A stretch of 64,000 nt of DNA. Origin: Enterococcus sulfureus ATCC 49903 (GTDB taxonomy: Bacteria; Bacillota; Bacilli; Lactobacillales; Enterococcaceae). A program made the position numbers and the translations under genes. The notes under the pieces were generated by a model. It had not been told where the DNA came from, made no database searches, and worked only from the letters and a program-made list of their open reading frames with translations. The stretch is from assembly GCF_000407605.1 (NCBI RefSeq), contig NZ_ASWO01000005.1:434001-498000 (forward strand), given 5' to 3'. Each line of letters begins with the position of its first letter. The stretch's first letter is position 1. Shown here piece by piece: positions 25,866 through 36,153 of the stretch.

Positions 25866-26627
25866 TTAATAAGAGGCTTCAAAAAAGCTGAGTAAATCAA
25901 GTAACGTTAAGGCTTCTTTTTCTTTTTGATTAAAATCCCGGACGATTTTTCCTTTTTCTAATACAATCAATCGATTTCCATATTGTAAGGCATCTTCCAT
26001 GCGATGCGTGATCATCAAACAGGTCAACTGTTGTTCGCGAACTTTTTTTTCTGTTAAGGCCATTAATGATTTAGATGTTTTAGGATCTAAAGCGGCTGTA
26101 TGTTCATCCAATAATAATAGATCAGGAGTGGTCAAGGTGGCCATCAATAAACTTAGCGCTTGACGTTGTCCACCAGAAAGATGACCAGTTGGCGTGTCTA
26201 AATGCTGTTCTAATCCATTGCCTACTTCTTGACACATTGCATAAAAGTGTTCTTTCTGACTGGCTAAACGACGCAATTTAAAAGGACGTTTTTTCCCTCT
26301 AAACTGAGCGAGCAATAAATTTTCTGCTACAGTCATACGTGGTGCTGTCCCTAGTTTTGGATCTTGGAATACCCGAGCTAAGAAACGCGCTCGTTTTTCC
26401 TCAGGTTCATGCGTTACATCGTGTCCTTTGATCAATACTTTTCCACTGGTCAAAGCCAAATTTCCTGAAATCGTATTAAATAGCGTACTTTTTCCTGCTC
26501 CATTGCCACCCAAAATCGTGACAAATTCTCCTGCATGTACTTGAAAATCGACATGATCCAAGAGTGTTTTTTCATCTTGAGTTCCGTTATTGATTTGTTT
26601 TGTCGCTTGTTTTAATTCCAATTGCAT
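25866..26627 (-). CDS. ABC transporter ATP-binding protein (TrpXYZ-type, TrpZ-like)
   Basis: A 253-residue ATPase of an uptake system: Walker A GGNGAGKST at about 40-48, Q-loop ARVFQDPKLG, signature LSGGQRQAL, Walker B LLLLDEHTAALDP and H-loop MITHR. The Ser-to-Gly-rich Walker A and DEHTAALDP form (His instead of Pro/Ala) agree with the ATPase partner of ABC_sub_bind-type substrate proteins. It is the last gene of the four-gene transporter operon, 2 nt after the permease. Function as tryptophan importer is inferred from the Trp leader peptide upstream of the operon. Confidence 0.88.
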   Translation of the reverse strand: MQLELKQATKQINNGTQDEKTLLDHVDFQVHAGEFVTILGGNGAGKSTLFNTISGNLALTSGKVLIKGHDVTHEPEEKRARFLARVFQDPKLGTAPRMTVAENLLLAQFRGKKRPFKLRRLASQKEHFYAMCQEVGNGLEQHLDTPTGHLSGGQRQALSLLMATLTTPDLLLLDEHTAALDPKTSKSLMALTEKKVREQQLTCLMITHRMEDALQYGNRLIVLEKGKIVRDFNQKEKEALTLLDLLSFFEASY

Positions 26628-26629
26628 CG

Positions 26630-27514
26630 TTATTCACCTGCCTTTTCTAATCCAGTATTTAAGCGTAATGCTTTTTTCAATTGAGGGACCATTAGACAAA
26701 TCGCTAGAATGATCGAAGAGAAGATTTTCAAGTACGTCGTATCAAATCCTAATTTGATAACAAGTAAAATTAATAGCTGATACAATACACTCCCTAGCAC
26801 GATCGCCAATAAACGTTCTAAAAAGCTCAATTCGCCATAAAGCACTTCCCCGATAATAATCGAGGCTAAGCCGATCACAATGACGCCGATCCCTTTATTG
26901 ACATCTGCATAACCATCATTTTGTGCAATCAACGCACCTGACAATGCAATGACTCCATTGGATAATACAAGCCCCATAATCTTCATACGATCCGTCTTGA
27001 TCCCTAATGAGCGTGCCATATGTTCGTTATCTCCTGTGGCAATATAAGCTTGTCCAAGATCCGTTTGAAAGAAAAAGAATAGTAAAGCAAGTAATAAAAT
27101 CAAAACAATCATGCCTAAAAGAACGGTATCGAAATATTTGGGTAAATGAAGACCACTAAAATAATCTAAAATTCGTGGTTGATTGAGTAAAGATAGATTT
27201 GGCGTTTGCATGACAAACAACATCACAGAATTTAACCCAGACATTACTAAAATCCCAGCCAGTAAAATCGGTATTTTTCCTTTTGTATATAGCAAGCCAG
27301 TGACAAGCCCTGCTGCCATTCCAGCTAAGACACCTAATACGGTCGCTAAGATAGGTGAAATCCCATGTACGATAGCTGTGACACAAACAGCACCACCTAG
27401 TGGAAATGTGCCTTCTGTTGTCATATCTGGAAAATTTAAAATTCGAAACGTCATAAAAATTCCTAATCCTAATACACTCCATAAAAATCCCTGTCCAATT
27501 GATGAAACGATCAT
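26630..27514 (-). CDS. ABC transporter permease (TrpXYZ-type, TrpY-like)
   Basis: A 294-residue membrane permease of the branched-chain amino acid permease superfamily. About eight hydrophobic segments are seen, beginning IGQGFLWSVLGLGIFMTFRILNFPDMTTEG, which carries the usual N-terminal TxEG motif. A conserved cytoplasmic loop GDNEHMARSLGIKTDRMKIMGLVLSNGVIALSGALIAQ (the LGI/ALSGAL coupling region) and a final helix pair follow. The N-terminus is not a signal peptide. Operon position between the substrate-binding gene and the ATPase supports the assignment. Confidence 0.88.
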   Translation of the reverse strand: MIVSSIGQGFLWSVLGLGIFMTFRILNFPDMTTEGTFPLGGAVCVTAIVHGISPILATVLGVLAGMAAGLVTGLLYTKGKIPILLAGILVMSGLNSVMLFVMQTPNLSLLNQPRILDYFSGLHLPKYFDTVLLGMIVLILLLALLFFFFQTDLGQAYIATGDNEHMARSLGIKTDRMKIMGLVLSNGVIALSGALIAQNDGYADVNKGIGVIVIGLASIIIGEVLYGELSFLERLLAIVLGSVLYQLLILLVIKLGFDTTYLKIFSSIILAICLMVPQLKKALRLNTGLEKAGE

Positions 27515-27515
27515 C

Positions 27516-28517
27516 TTACTTCTCCCCCTTTACATGTTTGACATCGTCTAATTTATTATGCACAATTCCAAAACGTGTTGCTTGTGTATCATTAATGATT
27601 TTTTCGCCCGTTGACACTACTGTAAACGGCAATGTTTTTTCTTCTTTTAAGGTTTTGACCGCTAATTGAGCTGTCTTTACTCCAAGATCATACTGGTTTT
27701 GACCAACCGTGGCCAATCCCCCTTCTTTGACCATATTGTCAACAGACACAAAAATCGGGAGATCTTTTTTATCCGCTTCTGAGACTACGGTTTGAAACGC
27801 ACTTGCCAATCCATTGTCTTGAGGAATGTACAGTACATCTACAGGTGCCATTCCTTGGATCGTTGTGGCGATCTCATTACTTGAAGCAATCGCATAAGCT
27901 TTTGTTACAAGTTGATTTTTTTCTGCTTCTTTTTCGATAGCGTTGACATAACTTTTAGAATTTTCTTCGTTAGCAGAATATAAAATCCCAATGGTTTTGG
28001 CCTCTGAAAGCAACGTTTGTAAGAAAGCCACTTGATCTTTTACGGGTGCTTCATTTTTTACCCCAGTTATATTTTGTTCAGGATGTTCTAAACTTGACAC
28101 AAGCCCTGAACCAATTGGATCTGAGATACCGGCTGCAACGATTGGAATCTCTTTTGTCGCATTTGCCACTGCTTTAGCAGCAGGTGTCGCAATAGGAATA
28201 ATCAATTGATTGCCTTCGTCCACAAGCGCTTGACTCATCGTCGCCAGTTTCGCTTGATCACCTTGGCCATTTAAAAAATGGATCGTCGTATTGTCGCCAT
28301 CTTTAAAGCCTTCTTTTGCTAATTCATCGATGATTCCTTGTTTGATTTGATCCAGTGAAGGATGACTGATGTATTGTAAGATTCCGATATCGTAGTGTTC
28401 GGTCTTTTTTGAAACAGTCGAGGACGGTTGATTCTTCCCTACCATATAACCGCCTAGACCACATGCAGCAAATAATGCGACGATACCGAGTGAAATCCCT
28501 AATGTATGCTTTTTCAT
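27516..28517 (-). CDS. ABC transporter substrate-binding protein (TrpX-like), second copy
   Basis: A 333-residue exported binding protein of the ABC_sub_bind type. An N-terminal helix (LGISLGIVALFAACGLGGYMV) contains a Cys in the order LFAAC, close to but not an ideal lipobox, so it may be a lipoprotein or a membrane-anchored protein. The body holds HYDIGILQYISHPSLDQIKQG, PIATPAAKAVANAT and KEGGLATVGQNQYDLGVKTA, as in TrpX proteins. It begins right after the stop of the first copy (stop and ATG are adjacent) with AGGAGG. The two copies are clearly paralogues from a tandem duplication. Confidence 0.85.
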   Translation of the reverse strand: MKKHTLGISLGIVALFAACGLGGYMVGKNQPSSTVSKKTEHYDIGILQYISHPSLDQIKQGIIDELAKEGFKDGDNTTIHFLNGQGDQAKLATMSQALVDEGNQLIIPIATPAAKAVANATKEIPIVAAGISDPIGSGLVSSLEHPEQNITGVKNEAPVKDQVAFLQTLLSEAKTIGILYSANEENSKSYVNAIEKEAEKNQLVTKAYAIASSNEIATTIQGMAPVDVLYIPQDNGLASAFQTVVSEADKKDLPIFVSVDNMVKEGGLATVGQNQYDLGVKTAQLAVKTLKEEKTLPFTVVSTGEKIINDTQATRFGIVHNKLDDVKHVKGEK

Positions 28518-29525
28518 CTAGTTTCCTCCTACGATCTTGGCTTCTTTTTGAATAGCTTCTGGAATGGTGATACCAAGTGTTTTGGCTTGTTCAAGATTTA
28601 AGATCGTATCGCCTTTTGTAAAGGTATAAACGGGTGTCGTCGCAGGATCTGCCCCATTTAAAACGTCCGCTACCATTTCACCTGTTTTTACACCTAAATC
28701 AAATTGATTGATTCCAACCGTGGCCAAACCGCCTTGTTCGACCATCGTATCTACTGAAGGAATAACTGGTGTATTCGATTTATTGGCTTCAGCAACAACA
28801 CTTGGCATCGCATTGGCAATGGTATTGTCTAACGGAATGTAAATAAAATCATTTTCTTGTCCCATAACTTGGACGGTTTGACTGATTTCGTTTGTTGACG
28901 GAACTGCATAGGTCTTCACTTCTAAACCTAACGCTGCAGCAGCTTTTTTCGCTTCTGCGACTTGGTATTTTGAATTGTCTTCAGCAGAAGAATATAAAAT
29001 CCCCATTTTTTTTGCTTTCGGAAGGAGTTTGGTTGCGAGTGTAATTTGCGCAGCAATCGGTGCCTTATCCGATACACCGGTGATATTTCCACCAGGTTTT
29101 TCCATATTTTTGACCAAATTGGCTCCCACTGGATCTGTAATAGCCCCTAATACGATTGGAATCTCACTTGTAGCATTCGCTAATGCTTGAGCTGCCGGTG
29201 TAGCGATACCTACAAGTGCATCAGCTTGTTTATTTACCAGTTGTTGACTCATCGTCGCTAATTTACTTTGATCGGCTTGTCCATTTTGAAACAATAACGT
29301 GAGATTTTTTCCTTCTTCGTAGCCTTTATTTTTTAGACCTTGTATCACTCCTTTATAGATACTGTCTAACGCGGGATGACTGACGTATTGTAAGACACCA
29401 ACTGTTTTGTTAGTATCGTCAGATTTAGTCTGTTGCTCGTTTTTTGTACCTAATCCATACCCAAACATCGTAACGAGAAATAACCCTAATACCAAATAGG
29501 AAAGACTTAATTTTTTATTTTTCAT
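28518..29525 (-). CDS. ABC transporter substrate-binding protein (TrpX-like), first copy
   Basis: A 335-residue binding protein with one N-terminal hydrophobic segment (LSYLVLGLFLVTMFGYGLG) and no Cys, so it is anchored by an uncleaved helix or released by signal peptidase, not a lipoprotein. Family landmarks are GVLQYVSHPALDSIYKGVI, GIATPAAQALANATSEIPIV and QGGLATVGINQFDLGVKTGE. It is the first gene of the operon after the Trp leader attenuator. The start is the ATG after AAGGAGTGG; an upstream frame of 20 codons reads into the attenuator hairpin and has no ribosome site. Binding of tryptophan or another aromatic is inferred from the leader. Confidence 0.87.
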   Translation of the reverse strand: MKNKKLSLSYLVLGLFLVTMFGYGLGTKNEQQTKSDDTNKTVGVLQYVSHPALDSIYKGVIQGLKNKGYEEGKNLTLLFQNGQADQSKLATMSQQLVNKQADALVGIATPAAQALANATSEIPIVLGAITDPVGANLVKNMEKPGGNITGVSDKAPIAAQITLATKLLPKAKKMGILYSSAEDNSKYQVAEAKKAAAALGLEVKTYAVPSTNEISQTVQVMGQENDFIYIPLDNTIANAMPSVVAEANKSNTPVIPSVDTMVEQGGLATVGINQFDLGVKTGEMVADVLNGADPATTPVYTFTKGDTILNLEQAKTLGITIPEAIQKEAKIVGGN

Positions 29526-29550
29526 ATGATTCCACTCCTTTATTTTGAAT

Positions 29551-29580
29551 AAAAAACAGCTGCATCCTATGACGCAGCTG
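29551..29580 (-). terminator. Second terminator-like hairpin in the Trp leader
   Basis: CAGCTGC and GCAGCTG form a 7-bp GC-rich stem with a 10-nt loop, followed by six T on the minus strand, only 11 nt before the ribosome site of the first TrpX-like gene. Confidence 0.75.
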
Positions 29581-29583
29581 TAC

Positions 29584-29615
29584 AAAAAAGCCGCGTAGAA
29601 CGTTGCTCTACGCGG
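29584..29615 (-). terminator. Attenuator terminator of the TrpXYZ-type operon
   Basis: CCGCGTAGA and TCTACGCGG form a perfect 9-bp stem with a 7-nt loop (minus strand), followed by C and six T. The sequence GCGTAGA of its 5' arm also occurs in the last codons of the leader peptide (about 29707-29715), which can therefore compete for the 3' arm. Confidence 0.88.
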
Positions 29616-29704
29616 AAGAACGATATACTAATTCCGACATAGATACAGCTTTTAGACATGTACTCTAAAAAGTCGTATCTATGGATGAAGTCCATCTATA
29701 CAAC

Positions 29705-29749
29705 TTATCTACGCCAGTTTTGCCATGTAGTGTGTTCGTTGTACATCAT
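29705..29749 (-). CDS. Leader peptide with Trp codons
   Basis: The peptide MMYNEHTTWQNWRR starts at an ATG 9 nt after AAGGAG (29759-29764). It has two Trp codons spaced by two codons near its end, plus one Tyr. Trp is the rarest amino acid, so two in 14 residues is far above chance. The operon behind it encodes a transporter whose family (TrpXYZ) is predicted to import tryptophan. This agrees with a Trp-sensing leader. Confidence 0.8.
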   Translation of the reverse strand: MMYNEHTTWQNWRR

Positions 29750-29781
29750 TGGTCTTCACTCCTTCTTGTAATGGTGATAAA

Positions 29782-29810
29782 AATATAACGTAATTTTTTG
29801 ACTTCGTCAA
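29782..29810 (-). promoter_or_regulatory. Promoter of the TrpXYZ-type operon
   Basis: TTGACG (29805-29810), 17-nt spacer, TATATT (29782-29787) on the minus strand. The -35 box overlaps the last bases of the upstream gene and is part of a small palindrome TTGACGAAGTCAA. Confidence 0.8.
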
Positions 29811-30358
29811 TCTTTTTTTTGATCTGTTAGATTCCACATCGGCAAGCGATTGATTTCAGGAATCAATTCTTGGTTTACATCAGAAAGTGTGCTGGTCAGC
29901 ACACGTTTTTTTTCTTGTCCATTTTGAAAAAATAAAAAGGTCATCTCATGTGGATCTATTTTGTAAGTATTCTCTAACCCAGTCGTATCATAAACCACAG
30001 GATACCAATAGATTTTGCGATTCAGTTCGTTTTCTTTTTGTTTGATCAGCGTCAGAACCGTTGTCGCCTGTTTCGCTGTTGGTGCACCAAAAAGAATCGA
30101 TACAGCTGGTTTCTCTTGAATAAATTGCTCAAGCGTTCCATAAGGGATCAGCTCTAATTTATCCGATGTATTTTCTGGTGCGACAAGTTCATTGATTTGT
30201 TGTGCGCGAATCGATTGATTGGTCATCGTAATTGCGAAAAAAATAAAAATACCAAAGAACAGAACACCTACCATTAGTCCAATGGTCGTTTTGGGTGTTA
30301 ACTTGTTGGTGTTTCTTTTTTTTGCAAAACGCTGAACACGCGTTAACTCTTCATTCAT
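29807..30358 (-). CDS. Membrane-anchored thioredoxin-like protein of unknown function
   Basis: A 183-residue protein with a basic cytoplasmic N-terminus (MNEELTRVQRFAKKRNTNK), one membrane helix (TIGLMVGVLFFGIFIFFAIT, about 25-45) and an extracellular domain. The outside part has a thioredoxin-like order (AVSILFGAPTAKQATTVLTLI, then IYWYPVVYDTTG, then MTFLFFQNGQEKKRV), but the CxxC motif is absent, so it is not a redox enzyme. Function unknown. Divergent from rqcH. Confidence 0.7.
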   Translation of the reverse strand: MNEELTRVQRFAKKRNTNKLTPKTTIGLMVGVLFFGIFIFFAITMTNQSIRAQQINELVAPENTSDKLELIPYGTLEQFIQEKPAVSILFGAPTAKQATTVLTLIKQKENELNRKIYWYPVVYDTTGLENTYKIDPHEMTFLFFQNGQEKKRVLTSTLSDVNQELIPEINRLPMWNLTDQKKD

Positions 30359-30466
30359 CCCATCACCTACTTTTGAAATTCGTCTTAGTCATAGTAGCAA
30401 TAATAAAAGCCATTCGTCAAGATATTGACCACACATCCAGAAAACTTAACAGTCAAAGAAAGAAAA

Positions 30467-30495
30467 TTGGTATTCTAAGTCAAATTCGTTATAAT
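30467..30495 (+). promoter_or_regulatory. Promoter of rqcH
   Basis: TTGGTA (30467-30472), 17-nt spacer, TATAAT (30490-30495). Confidence 0.8.
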
Positions 30496-30530
30496 AAAAC
30501 GAGAATAAAAAAAGAAATGAGGGATGCAAA

Positions 30531-32237
30531 ATGTCATTTGACGGCATTTTTACTCATTTAATGATCAAGGAATTAACGCCTACTTTATTAAATGGACGAA
30601 TCAATAAAATCCACCAACCTTATCCAAATGAAGTCGTGTTGGTGATTCGCTCGCAAGGAAAAACACACAAGCTCTTACTGTCTGCACATTCAAGTTATGC
30701 TAGGATTCAGTTGACCACGATGGCTTATGCCAATCCAGAAACACCGCCTAATTTTGTTATGATGCTAAGAAAATATTTAGAAGGAGCGATTTTAACGGCG
30801 ATCACACAACTAGAAAACGATCGGGTTGTTCATTTTACCTTTAGTAAACGCAATGAGTTAGGCGATTTACAATCTATCGTCTTAGTTGTGGAACTGATGG
30901 GTCGTCATTCTACGATTTTATTGTTAAATCAAGAAACCGGAAAAATCTTAGATGCAATCAAACATATTGGAAGTTCACAAAACTCCTATCGCTGGTTGAT
31001 TCCTGGAGCTGAATATATCGCACCACCCAAACAAGAAAAAGAAAATCCGTATACGATCTCAGATGTCGCTGCCTTTCAGCTTCTGTCTCAGCAATCAGAA
31101 TTAACCGCTGCAACGATCCAACAGCTCTTTCAAGGATTTGGTCGTGATACTGCAACTGAATTGGCGTATCGCTTAAATGAGGCACCAAATGATCGCTTAC
31201 GTGTATGGCAAACCTTTAGACATCAAATCGAGACACTTCAAACAAGTGTGTTGTACCAAATCAAACAAAAAGAAAGTTTTCATCCTTTTGCTTTTGCTTC
31301 ACTTGACGACCGCGCAGATGATCGACAGGAATTCTCAACGCTAAACGAATTACTTGATGCGTTTTATCATGAAAAAGCAGAAAAAGATCGTGTGAAGCAA
31401 CAAGGAAGCGAATTGGTCAAAAAAATCGAGAATGAATTGAAGCGAAATCAGTCAAAATTGCAAAAACGTGAGCAAACCTTAGCCGACTCTGCTTCTTCAG
31501 AAGAATTGCGTCAAAAAGGCGAATTACTAACGACTTTTCAGCATGAAGTTCCTCGCGGAGAAACTGCCGTTGCGTTGCCAAACTATTATATTGAAGACCA
31601 GCTAACCACTATTGAGTTAGATCCTTCATTAACTCCGATTCAAAATGCGCAGAAATATTTTCAAAAATATCAAAAACTGCGAAATGCAGTAAAATTGATC
31701 GATGCGCAAATTGCAGAAACGAAACAAGAGATTGCTTATTTGGAATCCGTCTTATCTCAATTAGAACTGGCTCAACCAGCCGAATTGCCACTCATTCGTG
31801 AAGAATTACAAGCAGAAGGATATATCAAAAAGCAAAAACATGGCAAGAAACAAGACAAAAAATCACAACCTGCAAAATTTTATGCTAGCGATGGGACTGA
31901 GATTTTAGTTGGAAAAAATAATTTACAAAATGATCAACTGACTTTACGGACGGCTAAAAAATCAGAATACTGGTTACATGCGAAAAACATCCCAGGCTCT
32001 CATGTCATCATACGTTCAGAAGACCCTAGTGAGGAAACGATTTTAGAAGCAGCTGAACTAGCGGGTTATTTTTCAAAATATCGGCATTCTGCTCAAGTTC
32101 CTATCGACTGTGTCCAAGTTAAACATTTAAAGAAACCAAATGGAGCAAAACCTGGATTTGTCATTTATGAAAATCAAACAACTTATTTTGTGACACCAGA
32201 AGAACAAGTGGTTCAAAAATTGTCTCAACACCCTTAA
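30531..32237 (+). CDS. rqcH: Rqc2 homologue RqcH (NFACT family)
   Basis: Ribosome quality-control factor that binds obstructed 50S subunits and recruits tRNA-Ala to add alanine tails; older names are FbpA and fibronectin-binding protein. 568 residues: NFACT-N domain with the conserved ELMGRHST loop (about 123-130), a helix-hairpin-helix region, a long coiled coil (about 280-430) and the C-terminal NFACT-R domain (TEILVGKNNLQNDQLTLRTA, then YWLHAKNIPGSHVII). The length is normal. GAGGGATG precedes the ATG. It is monocistronic with a strong terminator. Surface adhesion claims for this family are secondary. Confidence 0.95.
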   Translation: MSFDGIFTHLMIKELTPTLLNGRINKIHQPYPNEVVLVIRSQGKTHKLLLSAHSSYARIQLTTMAYANPETPPNFVMMLRKYLEGAILTAITQLENDRVVHFTFSKRNELGDLQSIVLVVELMGRHSTILLLNQETGKILDAIKHIGSSQNSYRWLIPGAEYIAPPKQEKENPYTISDVAAFQLLSQQSELTAATIQQLFQGFGRDTATELAYRLNEAPNDRLRVWQTFRHQIETLQTSVLYQIKQKESFHPFAFASLDDRADDRQEFSTLNELLDAFYHEKAEKDRVKQQGSELVKKIENELKRNQSKLQKREQTLADSASSEELRQKGELLTTFQHEVPRGETAVALPNYYIEDQLTTIELDPSLTPIQNAQKYFQKYQKLRNAVKLIDAQIAETKQEIAYLESVLSQLELAQPAELPLIREELQAEGYIKKQKHGKKQDKKSQPAKFYASDGTEILVGKNNLQNDQLTLRTAKKSEYWLHAKNIPGSHVIIRSEDPSEETILEAAELAGYFSKYRHSAQVPIDCVQVKHLKKPNGAKPGFVIYENQTTYFVTPEEQVVQKLSQHP

Positions 32238-32256
32238 CATAGCTTTTTAGTCTATT

Positions 32257-32293
32257 AAAAAACTCCACGAATCACGTGATTCGTGGAGTTTTT
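32257..32293. terminator. Bidirectional terminator between rqcH and the carbonic anhydrase gene
   Basis: A nearly perfect palindrome, AAAAACTCCACGAATCA with TGATTCGTGGAGTTTTT, separates two converging genes. Confidence 0.92.
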
Positions 32294-32294
32294 G

Positions 32295-32963
32295 CTAATC
32301 AAAATAATAAATCTTACGACCATTTAGCGGTTGCGTTGGGCGATTGTTTACGACAAAATGATGGTCTGGTAAAGTTTTTAAAAAGTCTTTTGATAATGTT
32401 TGGACGGTATCAAATACAAACCATTGAATCGGACCTTTTGTCGGTGGTGTTGTTAACGATCCTTCAAAATGAAATTTAGAAGGTATTTTAGGTAAAAATT
32501 CAATTGGATTGAACGTTAATGTGTCCGTTGACGGAACAAATTCAATGGTTGCCTCTTGTTCTTCAAACGTACACAACACACCTACTACTAAATTTTCTTG
32601 CGCTTCATTTGTATGCACAAAATGAAACTCGATCGCTTCTTGTTTCCCATTTATCGTATGTTCACTTGGACGATGAAAATGAACATCTGTTAGTGTATAC
32701 TTCATCTCACGATACACAACATAATTTTTTGTATCATTGGGTACATAATGGATCGTTCGGTTAATTTCTTCTTTATGAAAACTTGCGGCTTCATATGAAA
32801 ATAAAATATTTTCAGCTTGATGATTTTTTGTCATAGTTTCTTGATGGGATAACGCAATTGGGGATTGATAGGCAAATTGTGCCGCTTGCGTAAATTCATC
32901 GCATAATGTCGCCCAAGAATCTGGACCTTTGATTTCGTAATCCCATGTTGTTATATTTGTCAT
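32295..32963 (-). CDS. Alpha-type carbonic anhydrase without signal peptide
   Basis: Interconverts CO2 and bicarbonate. The 222-residue protein shows the alpha class order: N-terminal TTWDYEIKGPDSWATL, zinc-ligand strand LTDVHFHRPSEH (two His), third His in IEFHFVHTNE, SLTTPPTKGPIQWFVF and the C-terminal NNRPTQPLNGRKIYYFD. Most bacterial alpha enzymes carry a signal peptide and act outside; this one begins with a polar MTNITTWDY and seems cytoplasmic. Just downstream lies the pyr operon, whose carbamoyl phosphate synthetase consumes bicarbonate; a link is possible but not shown. It is monocistronic. Confidence 0.88.
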   Translation of the reverse strand: MTNITTWDYEIKGPDSWATLCDEFTQAAQFAYQSPIALSHQETMTKNHQAENILFSYEAASFHKEEINRTIHYVPNDTKNYVVYREMKYTLTDVHFHRPSEHTINGKQEAIEFHFVHTNEAQENLVVGVLCTFEEQEATIEFVPSTDTLTFNPIEFLPKIPSKFHFEGSLTTPPTKGPIQWFVFDTVQTLSKDFLKTLPDHHFVVNNRPTQPLNGRKIYYFD

Positions 32964-33093
32964 GCTTTTCCACTCACTTTCAACCTAACATCTTGAGAGT
33001 CTCTACTTCTCTCATTTATCATTTTACAATAACTATTGTCATTCATTAGGTTTAATGCTTGTTACAAAGTGATCAAGAAAAAGCTATTTGGAC

Positions 33094-33747
33094 TTATTTA
33101 AGCTCACCTGATTTGTTCCAATGCTCAGGGTCTTGTTTAAATGTCTCGAGTAATGCATGCTCTTGTGATGTAATTTGTTGGTATTCTTTTGCGACTTCGA
33201 TCAATGTTGTATAGTCTGTCAACGTGATCAAAGGACAATGTGCTTCATCAAATCTTGTCGTAGCTTGTGTCAATTCATATGTAAAGATCGCTGCTACACC
33301 TAATACATCTGCCCCTTCATTACGTGCTGCTTTACACGCTTCTAAGACACTTCCTCCAGTTGAAATTAAATCTTCAATTACCACTACTTTAGTTCCAACC
33401 TCTAATTTTCCTTCGACTTGTTTTGTTTTCCCATGTCCTTTTGGTTTGCTACGAATATAGCTCATCGGCAGTTCAAGTTCTTGTGCGATGAAGGCAGCAT
33501 GTGGAATCCCGGCTGTTGCGGTTCCGGCAATCATTTGAACATCTGGAAAAGCCGCTTTGATCTTTTTCGCCAGTTCTTTAGCGATTTGCGTACGAAATTC
33601 AGGATAACTCATCGTTAAGCGATTGTCGCAATAAATTGGGCTTTTGATCCCGCTCGCCCAAGTAAATGGTTCTGTAGGACTTAATGAGACTGCTTTGATG
33701 TCGAGTAATCCTTTGGCAATTGTTTGTTCCACAGTTTGATTCATCAT
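33094..33747 (-). CDS. pyrE: Orotate phosphoribosyltransferase
   Basis: Makes OMP from orotate and PRPP. 217 residues: N-terminal [25 protein letters not shown] (orotate site), flexible loop [19 protein letters not shown] motif [17 protein letters not shown]. It is the last gene of the pyr operon, overlapping pyrF by 4 nt. No strong terminator is seen after it, only a weak hairpin with a short T-run near 33080. Confidence 0.97.
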   Translation of the reverse strand: MMNQTVEQTIAKGLLDIKAVSLSPTEPFTWASGIKSPIYCDNRLTMSYPEFRTQIAKELAKKIKAAFPDVQMIAGTATAGIPHAAFIAQELELPMSYIRSKPKGHGKTKQVEGKLEVGTKVVVIEDLISTGGSVLEACKAARNEGADVLGVAAIFTYELTQATTRFDEAHCPLITLTDYTTLIEVAKEYQQITSQEHALLETFKQDPEHWNKSGELK

Positions 33748-34454
33748 TTCACTTCACTCCATTGTGTTTGAATTGTTTGGTAGGCTTGATAAGGATTTGC
33801 TTTCGTAGTGATCGGTCGTCCCACTACAATATAGTCTGCCTGATTCATTCGGGCTTTTTTAGGTGTCATCACTCGTTTTTGATCACCTATTGCATCTGTT
33901 TCTAAACGAATCCCTGGCGTGACACATAAAAATGCATCTGTGGTCAGACGATGGATCGTTTTGGCTTCTTGAGCAGAACACACTACCCCATCTAAACCTG
34001 AAAGTTCAGTCATTTTTGCGAGATGATAGGCACTTTCATGGACATCTTGATTGATTTTTTGTTCAAGATGGACCATTTGATTGTTTGTTGACGTCAGTTG
34101 TGTGACCGCGATCAATTTAGGAACAGCTGTTTTTGCTCCTTCTACTAGCCCTTCTTTTGCTGCGTGCATCATGTCGATCCCGCCTAAAGCATGAACGTTG
34201 GTCATTTGAATATCTAATTTACCGAGCGATTTCATCGCGTGATAGGCTGTATTTGGAATATCATGGACTTTGACATCTAAGAAAATATCGTGTCCTAATG
34301 CACGTAATGTGCGGATACAATCTGGACCTTTTGCATAAAATAATTCCATTCCAACTTTTAAAAATAACGATTCTTCTTTAGGGAAATGCGCTAAAAATTG
34401 CAAGACTTCTTCCATTGTTGCAAAATCTAATGCGATGATCGGTCGTTTTTCCAT
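33744..34454 (-). CDS. pyrF: Orotidine 5'-phosphate decarboxylase
   Basis: Decarboxylates OMP to UMP. 236 residues; N-terminal [17 protein letters not shown], the catalytic [15 protein letters not shown] (Asp-Lys-x-x-Asp array), VCSAQEA and C-terminal VTPGIRLE and YIVVGRPIT phosphate-binding segments. Overlaps pyrE by 4 nt and sits 2 nt after pyrD. Confidence 0.97.
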   Translation of the reverse strand: MEKRPIIALDFATMEEVLQFLAHFPKEESLFLKVGMELFYAKGPDCIRTLRALGHDIFLDVKVHDIPNTAYHAMKSLGKLDIQMTNVHALGGIDMMHAAKEGLVEGAKTAVPKLIAVTQLTSTNNQMVHLEQKINQDVHESAYHLAKMTELSGLDGVVCSAQEAKTIHRLTTDAFLCVTPGIRLETDAIGDQKRVMTPKKARMNQADYIVVGRPITTKANPYQAYQTIQTQWSEVK

Positions 34455-34456
34455 GA

Positions 34457-36141
<1,685 letters not shown>

Positions 36142-36153
36142 ACAATCTCCTTT

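Larger units (their letters stand above)
29584..29776 (-). ncRNA. Leader RNA with peptide-controlled attenuator of the TrpXYZ-type operon
   Basis: Between the leader peptide and the terminator the RNA can form hairpin 1:2 (TTGTATAGATGGA, 29691-29703, with TCCATAGATACGA, 29673-29685). Alternatively it forms 2:3 (CATAGATAC, 29675-29683, with GTATCTATG, 29638-29646), which is extended by an inner stem TTTTAGA/TCTAAAA. A perfect terminator and a second terminator-like hairpin follow. Two exclusive hairpins beside a terminator, directly after Trp codons, are the layout of a ribosome-stalling attenuator. Pairings are seen; the regulation is inferred. Confidence 0.75.
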
